A stretch of 34,780 nt of DNA from NCBI GenBank assembly GCA_036897485.1, contig JAYMTF010000507.1, forward strand, positions 1 through 34,780, written 5' to 3'. This DNA comes from Pelargonium nanum. Taxonomy: Eukaryota > Streptophyta > Magnoliopsida > Geraniales > Geraniaceae. Position numbers and translations under genes: made by a program. The number at the start of each line of letters is the position of its first letter. The stretch's first letter is position 1. This document shows positions 12,898 to 24,200 of the stretch, piece after piece. A model generated the notes under the pieces. The model made no database searches and was not told where the DNA came from. It saw nothing but the letters and a program-made list of their open reading frames with translations.

Positions 12898-14778
12898 CTA
12901 CACTTTCCCACTCAGCAGCATTGTTGGTTTTAGGTCTAAGATAGCTTCATCTTCACATAGTTTTTCCATTTCACCCTCCGGTAGTGTCACCATCACTCTC
13001 CGCGCTATCCCTCCCTCCGGTGAGGGCATCACTACTATCAACCCTTCACCTTCGACGTTCCCCACGTGATACGATACATGGGCGGGCTTCCCGTCCAGGT
13101 CAAAAGCCGCTGCATACATTAGCGACTCATCGGTGCTCGGGATGATCATGTGTTCCATGCTAACACAGGTTAGTTCAGGGCCATACATTCTGAAGGGTGA
13201 TGCAAACTTCCCTCCCTCGCTCTTTTGCAAATCCAGCCAATCTATACCAGACTGGAAATCGTCTTCACCGAGGCCCGAGACATGGCTCTGCACCATATTC
13301 ACCACTTCCCATAATTCAATGCACTGCATAGCTTTTTCACTGATAGACAACTGTGAAAAATGCAGTGCATTGCCAAAGTAGCCATCAGGGAGCGGCGTGT
13401 CCATCCTCTTCCTGAAGTCTACACAAACCGAGAGGGAGTGTTCGTAGTCGTGTTTACGAGCTTTCAGGCGCGCAACACGCATCCAAAAGAGGGCGGCGAG
13501 AAGGTCAAATGGGGTGGCATCAGGGCATTTCCCATGGAGCTCTGTGAGGCATTGCTTAATGGCTGAATTTGAGAAGCTGAAGACAGCTGATGCCATTTTG
13601 AGTGAGGGGGGAGTTTGTGCTGTAGACTTGGTTGCATAGTAATGATCAGCGGGAAGTGACGGGCGGTCGCGTTGGCGGCCTCCGCGGATGGCGGAGGGGT
13701 TGAAGAACGGAGGGTAAGCAATGGGCTGCCGGCGGTGGACCTGAACCCATGAGTTGATGAGGAGGGTTACACAAGTAGGATCAGCATGCATGTGGAGGCA
13801 ACTTACTCCAACAGCTACACCTCCCTCTTCAAACTCACTGATCTGCAAACATTCTCACACAATATCAATATTGATACAACACAACTAATTACATTCTGTA
13901 AGCAATGACTGAGTTAGGGGCGGCCATAACAAACAAGGTACGTATGCTTTTTCTAACCATTTGCGCGTCCGTGACAAGTCGTTTACGGTTGCCACCTAAA
14001 ACACTTTCCTTTAAACTAAAGTGATCCTGAATTCTATATAGAACAAAATCTTGGTTCCGCCCCAAAACATAAAAACCTATCAATATTGATCTGAATGCTT
14101 TCTCTAACAATTTGCGCAGTCCGTGACAAAGTCGTTCACGGTGGCCACCTAAAACACTTTCCTTTAAACTAAATTGGTCCTGGAACAAAATCATGGTTCC
14201 GCCACTAAACACACACACCTACCTCAAAATCTTTCTACTAAAGATATTGATTTCACAATCCAAATTCAAGAATCTAGATAGATTTGAATAGTCACTTTCA
14301 AAAAAAGAATATGGATTTGAGCAGTCAATAAACTCTAAAAAAAAACTATTTAAATTTGCCATACCTGGATACGGAACGGCGACCACATAGCTGGATCCTC
14401 CGGCATGGACTCCCAGGCCGTCAGATCTCTCTCCTCGGCGCCATCGGCCGATCTGAGCCATTGATCAAGAGTGGCCCCCACCTTGGCCCTCAAGATCCGA
14501 ACCCCAGCGTCGTTGCATTTGAGTACCCAATTGCCGTCCTTTCCCGGGGCGAATCGACCCGTCACAGTCGGGTACATGGAGAGGGCCTCGGATAAGGTGA
14601 CCCGGATCGGGTTCAAGTCGAAGGAACCGAAGGGGTTGGTGCGGTAGTAGAAGACAATGTGGAGGGTGTGGAGACCCATGGCATGGTCCAAGACAGTTAA
14701 CGGGTGGGTCTTACCCGGAGTAACCGGTTCGCTGGACACAGCCGTTAGTTTCGACAGTAAAGTGACCCGGGTGTTCAT
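12898..14778 (-). CDS. BAHD-fold acyltransferase-like protein, CER2/CER26 (ECERIFERUM) type
   Basis: Members of this clade work with the fatty-acid elongase in the endoplasmic reticulum to make very long chain wax precursors (family knowledge). Two exons, 14778-14365 and 13842-12898, join in frame (CAG|GTATGG ... tttgcag|ATC) to give 452 residues. The N-terminus MNTRVTLLSKLTAVSSEPVT is typical of the clade. Other shared blocks are CNDAGVRILRAK, EFEEGGVAVGVSC and the C-terminal RVMVTLPEGEMEKLCEDEAI. An HXXXD motif is present (His155 to Asp159, HMHAD). The DFGWG motif of ordinary BAHD enzymes is absent: its place holds SPFRMYGPELTCVSM, as is usual for CER2-like proteins, whose acyltransferase activity is doubtful. 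An internal duplication lies in the 522-bp intron. The 5' leader carries a (TC)n tract. Whether it corresponds to CER2 or CER26 is open. Confidence 0.88.
13946..14204. repeat. Diverged direct duplication in the CER2-like intron
   Basis: Two copies of about 110 bp, 13946-14062 and 14096-14204 (period about 150 bp), share ttgcgc, gtccgtgacaa, gtcgtt.acggt, gccacctaaaacactttcc, tttaaactaaa and gaacaaaatc.tggttccgcc. The 12-bp palindrome ATCAATATTGAT occurs at 13864-13875 and again at 14079-14090. Origin unknown; it may be a diverged repeat family. Confidence 0.75.
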
Positions 14779-14791
14779 CTTAGAGAGATTT

Positions 14792-14812
14792 AGAGAGAGA
14801 GAGAGAGAGAGA
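14792..14812. repeat. (AG)n microsatellite in the 5' leader of the CER2-like gene
   Basis: About ten AG units (TC on the coding strand) end 13 bp before the start codon at 14778. A pyrimidine-rich leader is common in plant genes. Confidence 0.85.
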
Positions 14813-14813
14813 T

Positions 14814-15315
14814 GGTTGTGTACTTGTGTTTGTTGGAGAAAGGTAGAGAAATAGATAGATATATATTGGAGATTTGGAGGATGATATAGTTGGGAGATGA
14901 TAGCAATAAATAGGTTTGTTGAAAATTCTTTAATGGTGGATGGCTATGCATATGGTTGCTTGCACACTGAGTGTTTCTCTTAGAGATGTTGAGATAGATA
15001 CATGCAGTATTTAGTATAGTCAAAAGCTACAAGTTGCCAACAATGTTAATTGTTATTGATTGTGCAGTGTGTGCCATCTACCTAGCTAGATATTTGGCCA
15101 TCTTAATGAAGTATTTATTTGACACTCTTTTTGGGGGTGGCAAGGAATGGAAGTGGGAGAGACTATTCATTAGCATATTAATTAGGGTTAATTGTAGCTA
15201 ATAGGTGTACTTTCCAATTATTTTACATGTGTTTTTAGATTTTTTTTGTTAAATGGTTTTATCTCCATTGGATTTATATTTTATTAGTCTCTAATTAGAG
15301 TATAACTTTTTGAGC
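14814..15315. other. Promoter side of the CER2-like gene
   Basis: AT-rich DNA of about 500 bp with no gene. On the minus strand a tata-rich stretch at about 14855-14870 (tagatagatatatatt) could supply a TATA box, 80-90 bp before the ATG. Confidence 0.4.
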
Positions 15316-15426
15316 CCTTAGAGCATCTCTAATGGGAGATGTTTTTTTTTTTTATAAGCAAGCAGTACGTTTTATTTATCTAACCCGAGGGTCCAAATAA
15401 AAGTACAAAGAAACGTGCACCGAAAC

Positions 15427-16170
15427 CTAAGTCAAACACGAAATAGGATCGGCCACCCAAGATGAAAAAGTGAAATTAACGTCACTATCGAAACAGGAAA
15501 CAAGAGAAAATAACAAACATTGAATTTTCAAAATAGTCTCTCTAATGCCGGGGAATTCATCACGAAACACAAGACCATTGCGGCCCAACCAAATGAACCA
15601 TAAAGTGACCGAGCAAACCGCTGTCCATGGCTTGCTCGGCAGACCCGGAAGTTGCAAAACCGATGGCCACGAACACAGTAAAGTAAAACAGGAATCCGGT
15701 AAAGCCAAATGCACACCCCACCAGCTTTTAACAGCATCCCAAATGCGCACAGACCAGGGGCAAAACAGCAATAAATGTGAACAAGTTTCCCTCTCAGCGT
15801 CACATAACCGACAAACACAAACCGAGGCAGCCGGGAGAATATGACGACGCACAAGAAAGTCCAAATAGCGTATACTCTCAAGCGTGGCTAACCAAGCGAA
15901 ACATTGAATTTTGGGAGGTATATGAGGTTTCCAAATCATTTTAGCACAAGCGAACCGAAAATGTGGGGCAGAAGAATACAAAATCTTAAAAGCTTTAGAT
16001 GTTGTAAACTTACCCGATGACATGTGAGTCCAAGACAATCTGTCGGGAACCGAGGCTGACAGAAATACACCCGAGACATCATGGCGTAAGGATGCTAGGG
16101 ACTCGATTTCCCATCCCCGCAATTGTCGACGAAACAGCCTGCTTGTACCCGAACCGCGCAGCTCCTCCAA
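15427..16170 (-). pseudogene. LINE reverse transcriptase zinc-binding region (zf-RVT)
   Basis: An open frame of 247 codons without start context. It shows the family pattern FTTSKAFKIL, WKPHIPPKIQCFAWLA, the CRLCDAERETCSHLLLFC zinc-binding motif (C-x2-C...H...C) and a following W.WWGVHLALP block. This is the 3' end of an L1-type ORF2; the polymerase core and most of the endonuclease are missing on this strand, so it is a 5'-truncated copy. The open frame suggests a fairly recent insertion. Confidence 0.85.
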
Positions 16171-16203
16171 GACCGGTGTACCCGACCGGTGCGACCGGTG
16201 TCT

Positions 16204-16401
16204 GGTATTGTGTTCTTACAGGAAACAAAAATGCAGTCAGTATCTTCTTTTGCTTTAGCCAGTTTTTGGAATCTTCAGTCCGTTCAGTCAAGTTTCTCGC
16301 CTTCTGTGGGAAGGTCAGGGGGTATTCTATCTTTATGGGACTCAACACTTTTCATGGTTTCGTCTTCTATCGTCGAGCGCAGTTTTGTCGCCATCAGCGG
16401 A
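16204..16401 (+). pseudogene. LINE endonuclease segment, inverted
   Basis: The plus strand reads GIVFLQETKM..., then SVGRSGGILSLWD, then VERSFVAISG. The QETK block and the GRSGGILSLWD block are characteristic of the APE-type endonuclease at the start of plant LINE ORF2. About 66 codons are kept. It faces away from the RT part of the same insertion. Confidence 0.75.
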
Positions 16402-16482
16402 CATTGTCGCCATCAGCGGACTCCCTTAACATCTCTTCAAAAACCTTAGAGCTTCTCTTATCATCTCCCTTAACATCTCTTC
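16385..16482. repeat. Two interleaved sets of 18-bp direct repeats at the LINE border
   Basis: TTGTCGCCATCAGCGGAC is present at 16385-16402 and 16404-16421, and CTCCCTTAACATCTCTTC at 16421-16438 and 16465-16482. All copies are exact. They look like products of local slippage or repair when the element inserted. Confidence 0.8.
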
Positions 16483-16760
16483 TTAGCATTTTTGATTCCA
16501 TTGCATTAAACCATGCCCTTGCCTTAAGAAAAAAAAAAACTAGAAAAAACCATTAACCCTTCCTAAAATAAATCTATCTACAAATACAACAAAAACCAAT
16601 ACTCTAACTACCCCATCACCACATGCAGCCACACCAAAAACCAACGCCTACCAGCAATATTACAAACACCAAAACCTGCATCCTCATCCCTATCCACTAA
16701 AATTTTCACCAAATCCTACCTAAACATTTATGCCAAAATCCCACAAAACAATGTGATGAA

Positions 16761-17133
16761 CAATATCTACCTCCTAAGGCAGTTCAGGATGAGTTGAGAG
16801 CAAAGGGTCTGTGTTACTATTGTGGTTACTAGTGAGTTTGACTGTCTATTCCAAGAACCAACATGCATGTTTACCTCCTCAAAAGCTTCAAGACCACAAG
16901 ATTCATTGGTTGATGAAGCTCAAACCATTAAGGTCAGACCATACTGATATTTGCAGTCCAAAAGTGAAATGTAGAAGATGGTGCAGTCGCATGAATCATT
17001 AGAAATAGTACAAGTTCTTTTGCATTTTTGATGATCTTAGTGAAAAAGAAAGATGGAAGTTGGAGACTTTGTGTGAACTACAACCAACCGAATAAACTCA
17101 TTGTGAAAGGTGAATTTCTAATTCTCTTGATGG
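16761..17133 (+). pseudogene. Decayed Ty3/gypsy gag-pol remnant
   Basis: At 16761 the frame reads QYLPPKAVQDELRAKGLCYYC, the start of a gag zinc knuckle of gypsy type, then stops. At about 16880 another frame reads LPPQKLQDHKIHWL, matching the conserved LPP.R.HDH.I block before the RT. From 17031 the frame reads MILVKKKDGSWRLCVNY, the first conserved RT block, followed by NKLIVK. Protease and most of RT are gone and several frame changes separate the blocks. No LTRs were found around it. Confidence 0.75.
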
Positions 17134-17650
17134 GGCAATTTTGGGATTTCATAAATAAAACAAGTCATATATCTCTCACATGATGTGAGAAAGCGATGCA
17201 TTTGGTTAGTTTTAACTTTTAACAAACGAAGTAAAAAACATAAGGTAATGATCTGTTTTGAAAAAAATCGTAGTTATGCGTTATGTGACATTCAAAATCA
17301 TTGTTATCTGTAATTATTCCTAATACAAAATAAGTCAATGAAACCTCGAATCCCCGTCACATTGTATGAAAATTATAACTAGACTTCATAAGTCCAAATA
17401 ATTCGGGTTTGTGTCTCTCTTTTTCTATGTTGTTTTGAGAGTCAGTTAAAGTTTTTGTTTGGCTACGGTTGCTCTTGATTTTCAAAGCGGCGACAGTCTC
17501 TTGAATATGCATATAACAAATGACGGTCTCTATCGTTAAGATAGCGAGTCTTGCTTTGATAGCAAGTTAAAGTGTTTTTAGGGTTTGCAGAGCGGCAAAT
17601 TCACGGTAGGTTTTTTTATTGGTGCGCGCGCAGGGCATCATGAGGCGGCT
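17134..17650. other. Unassigned AT-rich DNA
   Basis: No open frame or repeat border that I can assign. It lies between the gypsy remnant and the RNase-H-like remnant. Confidence 0.4.
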
Positions 17651-17773
17651 GCAGAGAAGAAGACAATGACTTGAAACATGCTGGTTTGGTTATAGTCATC
17701 GAATCAACCTTCAAGTTTGTTGCCGAATCAGATGACATACCAAATGATAGCGAGGGGTAGTTGACATAGCTTT

Positions 17774-17781
17774 CCACGTGG
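17774..17781. promoter_or_regulatory. G-box palindrome CCACGTGG
   Basis: A perfect 8-bp G-box lies about 500 bp upstream of the LIG4 start codon, inside retroelement-derived DNA. bZIP and bHLH factors bind such sites. Whether it acts on LIG4 is unknown. Confidence 0.25.
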
Positions 17782-17794
17782 TCGCCTTGAACTC

Positions 17795-18130
17795 CAAGTG
17801 CAATCATTGTCAGTTGTTCGTGCTCTTCAAGATGGAGGGGATGTTTCCAGTGTCTTCAACTTGAGTAGCTTATAAAAAAAAAAACAAAAAACTTGAGTAT
17901 TCAGGCTGATGGGGAGGATTCAAATGTCTTCGGTTTGACTATTAAAGATGTTTTAGCTATTGTAGCTCAAATTTGTAGTGTCAAATTTTTATTTTCGAAT
18001 TGGTTTACGAATCGAGTGCCCACGAGTTAGTTATGTCTTTGATCTTGTTGTCAGGCTCGTTTGAGTGATTTTTCTTTCAATCCCCCATTTTGTATTGTCC
18101 TTATTTTTGTCTAATTTGAAGTAATAAATA
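17795..18130 (+). pseudogene. RNase-H-like (RVT_3) retroelement remnant
   Basis: Fragments in changing frames resemble the C-terminal RNase H domain of plant LINE-related proteins: SLSVVRALQDGGDVSSVFNL, then about 17900 FGLTIKDVLAIVAQICSVKF, then LFSNW..NRVPTS and a terminal NPPFCI. The typical order (acidic residue block, I.DI...C.v.FsF..R..N.vAH) is recognisable but degraded by stops. It may be the tail of a second LINE. Weak, pattern-based call. Confidence 0.4.
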
Positions 18131-18278
18131 AATAAATGAATTACAGTGTTAATTTTTTGAGTTAAAAGAAAAGTCCAAATAATATAATAGTGACCTCAAT
18201 GTTCCGACTCAGTTTTAAAACTTGCAGAGCACAACTCTGTCTGTGCAACCACCGTAGAGTGTCCGTCGATCACCAGCA

Positions 18279-21200
18279 ATGAGTGCCAAAACTCCCACCG
18301 GAGAGACCAAATTCAACGTGCTGTGTAGCCTCCTCACATGGATTCAGAGAACCAAGCCCTCCGCCAAGAAGCGAGCCAAGCTGCGCAAGTTCCTCGACAC
18401 CTTCTGCCACCCCACCGACTACTTCAGCGCCGTCCGCTTGATCCTCCCGTCCCTCGACCGCGAGCGCGGCTCCTACGGCCTCAAGGAGTCCGTTCTCGCC
18501 ACCTCCCTCGTCGACGCTCTCGGCATGTCTCGCGATTCCCAGGACGCCCTCCGCCTCATCAATTGGCGCAAGGGCGGCGCCAAAACCGGCGTCAACGCCG
18601 GCAATTTCCCCCTCGTCGCCGCCGAGGCAAGTTCCCTAATCTGTTGACTTTCATCACAATTTTTGTATTGCATGCGCATTGTATCTTGCTGCAAATTAAC
18701 TGGAGTGTAAGAGATTTTTATGAGAAGCTATAGAGTAGGGTTTTTGGAGGTTGTTTGAGACATTATTTTGTGAAATTTGATTACGTGGGGTTGTCATGTT
18801 GATCAAATGTAATAGTTACCTGAGAAAGTTGACTCTTTAAAGTGTGGCATTTATGTTTTGCACTGATTGAAGAGCCAAGCTGTTGATTATCTACTGCCAC
18901 TGTTCAAGTTTCTTGTAGTTCATGCTTCTTAATATTGTTGAATTGCTCTTTGTAAAATAGGTGCTGGAGCGCAGGCAAGGGATGACTTCTGGTGGACTAA
19001 CAATCAAGGAGTTGAATGACTTGCTGGATCGTTTGGCTTCTAGTGAAAACAGGTATGTCTTCTGATGTTTTTTTTTTTTTTTTTTTTTGTTGATGTGAAA
19101 TTGCTATATAAAGTTAGCACTATGGTATTCCTGGAAGTTTATAGCCAAAATGGGGATACTGTTGCCTTTCAAGTTTCAACGAATTATCTGGTTTCATTAT
19201 TAATTTAAATGACATTGGATATAGCAGATCCTTGTATAACCATTGTTCTTTTTCTTTACTCATTAGCATGTGTTATTTGTTTGTTTTTTCTATTTGAGAT
19301 TATCAAGTTACAATAAGAAATTACACGAAAGACGCTGTACTTCCAGAACCTTAAGTTTTTAAAGCGATTGATTGCACAACATGATCTGAGGTAATACAAG
19401 GTCCACATATTGAGTGTATCTTTATGTGGGTGTATTAAGAAAATCAATAAATGAAGCTTAAGTGTTACAAGTTATTTCTTTGAAACATATCAGTTGAAGA
19501 TCGTGGTTGTTGTAAATTGTAATTGTACTAACCTTACAGTTTGAACCTAAGTTCGATTCAATTCAACTTTCAAATGGTTCGAATCAGAGGGTGAACCATT
19601 ACTGAACGGAATGATGCACTAAATCATGATTCAGGCGATTCGAACAACTTGAATCGTAATTCTTTTGCTTTCCAACCATAATTTTTTTATGCATCCTGTG
19701 ACTTAACATGCATCTCTCTCTATGACTTAATGACAGCCGTGTTGAAGATATGCATGCTCAAACATGCATCTCTCTCTATGTTTTCAGATACATTATATTG
19801 TTTACATTCTCTGTGTTGATAATTTTATGTAGCTCTTCTGAAGTGTTTTGCCAACCTTCCTATATTGTTTTAGTTTCTTCATTTCGGAACTGTTGTCTCA
19901 GGGCAGAAAAGACTTCAGTTCTTACTACTCTGATCAAGAAGACAAATTCTCAGGAAATGAAGTGGATTGTCATGATAATTCTTAAAGGTTCTGGCTACAT
20001 TAATAATTCCAGATTCAGAATTCATGTTTGTTATGGACAAGATTTGACTATAGTTGTTAATTTTGTTGTAGATCTGAAGTTGGGAATGAGTGAAAAGAGT
20101 GTATTTCATGAATTCCATCCAGATGCTGAAGACTTATTTAATGTTACATGTGACTTAAAATTGGTTTGTGAGAAGCTGAGTGATCGAAGGCAACGGCATA
20201 AACGTCAGGTGCTTTACAAAAACTGATGCAACTTTTTGATTTCGTCTGGACACTTATTATGCACAATATAGTATTAGTATATCTTCCATAGTACTTTCAG
20301 AACATTGAGTCATCATTGTATGTCACTCCGTCACTCAGTTGTGAAGAATACATGATATTGATTCAACCTAGAGGTTACAAGGACTTGGTGTGTGTCTAAA
20401 GGATAATATTTGTAATTGCTTATTAATTATTTTATGAATTTAAGAAGGGTGACCTTAGTGAGTAGATTTGAGCACAGTGATCACATATGTTCCAATGTCA
20501 CTGTAAGGGATGTGTAATCCAACTCATTGCTGAATTTACTGCAGAATCATTTGTTATTATATGTTGGCTTGTGTACACTCAGTGTTGTGCTTGATTTTTG
20601 TTGTATAGTTTATATCCTTTTAGATCTGTTGAAAATTACTGCAGTGATTATGGAGAAGCCTTATTCTGATTTCTGTGACAAGCTGTGGTTAAGTGATAGA
20701 ATCACCCGTTGCTATTTATTTTAATAAACATGTAAGTGAGTGATCAGTGCTCATTGTATGAACTCACCAATCCAGGGATAAGTAATGTGTGTTTCTGGGC
20801 TTCTTGATTAAACCATTATGTGAATGTCGTTCACATTTTAACTTCTTTATGTGTCATTCTCTCAAGGACATCGAAGTTGGAAAAGCTGTGCGCCCTCAAC
20901 TTGCTATGAGAGTTGCTAATGCAACTGCTGCATGGAAAAAGGTTTGTGTTTTGTCTAAATTTTTTTTAGTGGTCTGACATTTTTATTCATATCTTTCAAC
21001 TACCGTGATATGTAATCTGAGATCATCTGCTAGATTCATATCCATGTGAACTTTCTAAAAATAATTGTAATTGATATTTTATCCGAGTTATAGTAGATGG
21101 CTTCTTATTAGATTTCTTGATCAAGTCATTTAACTTTGTTTCATTTGTCCTGTAATTCATTTCTTCTTTTTCTCTCATTCATATAGCTTCATGGCAAAGA

Positions 21201-24200
21201 AGTGGTTGTTGAATGCAAATTTGATGGTGACCGCATCCAAATTCACAAGAATGGTTCTGAGATACACTTTTTTTCAAGGTAAGAGCACAGATCAGGATCT
21301 ATTTTGTTCAACTTTCTGTTATTTGATTTCTTAACATTGAACCTTTGAGATGGTGTTACTTTGATTGATTTCCTTCCAAAATCTAAACTTGAAGTATGAT
21401 TTATTTGCAGCAATTGTTGAATTTCAAGTATTCATAGGAAGGATGTTTTATCTAAAACAACTCTCTTTAAAAGTTTGTTCATTGATCCTCATAGTTCCAT
21501 GAGCACAAATATTTAGACTTTGTTAGATCTTTATAATATAATCTCGTTTGGTATAATTTATAATAAACTCATTGATACAGGAACTTTTTTGACCACTCTG
21601 AATATGAACCTGCAATGTCACATGTAATTACGCAGAATATTGTGGCTGATAGGTAAAATTTCATGCTGCCTTTTTATTTTACAACTATGGTATTTACAAG
21701 AAGCATTTCTCAGCACATTCATGGTATATCAATGTTATTTGAATGGGATGATAAAGCACATACAATCTTACATTTTGTCTAGATCGAGTGAAATGGTGGA
21801 ATATTGGGGGTAGATAGGAGGAATTTTGAAGGATAGTGTATTATCCATTTCACATGGCCTTAATGAGAGAGGGAAGAATGGAAAAGTAGTGAGATAGAAT
21901 TATCATTTTCTTCTGTGCCAACATTTTTATTTCGTTAAAAAAATAGAAAGGTAATGAAACTATGGGCACTACATATGCTCTATGAAAAGTCATGCAAGGG
22001 GGAGAGAGTTCAGAGAAAATTGTATTATGATAAGTGAGTAATGGGGTATAATAGTAGCTATATATAATCAACTTATTTTATCCTAATATATGAAATTCAT
22101 TTCTCTCTTCCTTTTCTTTTCTTGCCTGTCCCAACAAGATAACTGATTTGGTTTTATGTCAGGTAGATCTTCCATAGAAGTTATCTTCCTTTTGATAGGG
22201 CATACAAAAAATTGTAGAGCATGTCGAACATTAGAAGTGTAGAAAGAATCTATTCACAACCGTTCTATGCCCTATTCATAAAAAAATGAGTTAGACTAAT
22301 TACATAACACAATCCCATGATCATAGCTTTATTACACCGACATGTTAGACAGAGTTGCCAATCGGCAATCGTGCCGGATTCACGAATCCAGCTCCGATTC
22401 AGAAGTTTAAACTTATCCTCTAAAAAAATGCATGAAGTTATTTTTATTTTATTTAAAATGAACTTGAAAGCACTAAGTTACTAAAATTCTCAGTAGTTTT
22501 TGTAAAAAGAAAAGAAAAACTAACCGGTCAAAATCAGTCAATGCTAGTCAAGGGCGCCACATCAGCAGTTATCGGATCTAATGATAGCCACTAGTTTGTT
22601 TAATTTTCGGCTCAAAGTTTGGCCACCAAATTGACCTAAAAGCCAAAGAATGATATTACTTCCTATATTATTTTCATTTTTAATATAACTCAAAACTATG
22701 TAATATATATGAAATATAGTTTATAATTAAAAAAAAAATGTGTCCCCTAATGAATGGCGTAGGTGTATTTTCTTTCAATAAAAAAAATGGCAAATTGGGT
22801 TGCATTTTAGTTTTGATGCAACGTATAATTCATAACAAAGAATCTCATAATTAGATTTCCTAATTTCAGATTATATAACCTAATTTATATTCATCACACT
22901 TCATTTTGCTGAATTCAATAGAGGGTTAGGCAAGGTCTTGCCTTGACTCTATTTGACCTATAGAAGACTTGTGACAAGGTTCCTAGAGACAGTTTATGGT
23001 GAGTACCAGAAAGGGGTTCATCTTAAATATATCAATTTAATTAGTGATTTGTGGGCATCAAGGATCGGCTCTAATTCATTTCTTAAGTTTCCCTTTGTCT
23101 ACTCCCTTTCATATGTCCCACATCTCAAATTGCCAGACTAGATATAATAGGTACACACACTCACTTTGTATTTCTTTCCTATTTCCATTGTTCAATAGGT
23201 GTATACTTGACGGTGAAATGTTGGTGTGGGACACATCTCTGAACCGCTTTGCTGAGTTTGGCTCAAATCAAGAAATAGGTGTCTATCCCATTTTGTTTTA
23301 ATAGTTCATTTTAAGAGTTTTATTCATCTGCCTGTTTGCGTATGTTCGCTGTTGTCATTTGTAGAATGTCTTTATTGTTTGCAGCAAAAGCTGCAAAGGA
23401 TGGGCTTGAAAGTGACCGACAGGTTTTGTTGCCGAACTTTGTTGTTACTGTAAAGTAATCTTATTCATACAATTTGAATTGATTTGAATTGTACATTTCC
23501 TTCTTGCAGTTATGCTGTATCCTTTTTGTCACTGATTTCAGTTAAGGTTGAGTCCCACAACCAGCTTTTCAGGTGCTTAGGTTTGGTTTCGGTAATAAAA
23601 CATGCAAACAGATTGTCCAAGTTAATTTGGTTTACCTTGATATGAGATTATCTAGATGTTGCATTTGATATTCTTTATGTGGGAGATACTAGTGTCATTC
23701 ACCAAAGCTTGAAGGAACGACATGAGCTTCTCCAGAAAGTTGTGAAACCTTTGAAGGGTCGGCTAGAAATCTTAATACCTGACGGTGGTCTTAATAGTCG
23801 ACGTCCTTCCGGTAATGAATGTGCTTGATTTTCATATTTTGTTTGTATTAAAAGAAGTATTTATGAACCTCTGAATGAAAAAGAATTCTGCAATTCAATT
23901 ACCCAAAAGTTTACGATTCTGCCTCTGGACAAAGATCTATTATTTTCAAACCAAAGATTTAAATGAGGAACTACCTAACCCTGAAGTACCCTTTACCCAG
24001 CCTTCAGAGAACCATATACACTTCACCTCCCCAAAATGTTGCATTTGTCCCCCAAATGATTTTGGCAAACTTGAAGATTAGAAAGAAGACTAGAACTAAA
24101 TCCCACGCCGATATCAAGCTGTCCATTTTGGTGAGGATTATATCAGTCTGGCTTAGTCTTCATATTGATATATCCCCCTTACCTTATAAGTATATTTTGT

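Larger units (their letters stand above)
15342..16402 (-). mobile_element. L1-type LINE fragment with an inverted 5' segment
   Basis: The minus-strand 3' end is marked by a run of 12 A (plus-strand T, 15342-15353). Going upstream, the minus strand encodes the zinc-binding RT domain (15427-16170), while beyond about 16200 the plus strand encodes an endonuclease segment (16204-16401). In a LINE both domains lie on the same strand, with endonuclease first, so the 5' part is inverted. The junction at 16171-16200 contains three copies of gaccggtg. A possible imperfect target duplication is ccttagagc.tctct.at at 15316-15333 and 16444-16461 (16 of 18 positions). Confidence 0.75.

Noticed and set aside
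13889-14461. Minus-strand open frames in the CER2-like intron and exon 1 border
   Set aside because: They run through the duplicated intron block or the wrong frame of exon 1; the repeated peptide simply reflects the DNA duplication.
16017-16556. Plus-strand open frame of 179 codons starting at 16017
   Set aside because: It is mostly antisense to the LINE RT region and then uses a different frame from the endonuclease segment; no consistent family match.
19750-20226. Plus-strand open frame of 158 codons as a separate gene
   Set aside because: It is LIG4 exon 3, the in-frame intron 3 and exon 4 read through; the preceding part is intron 2.
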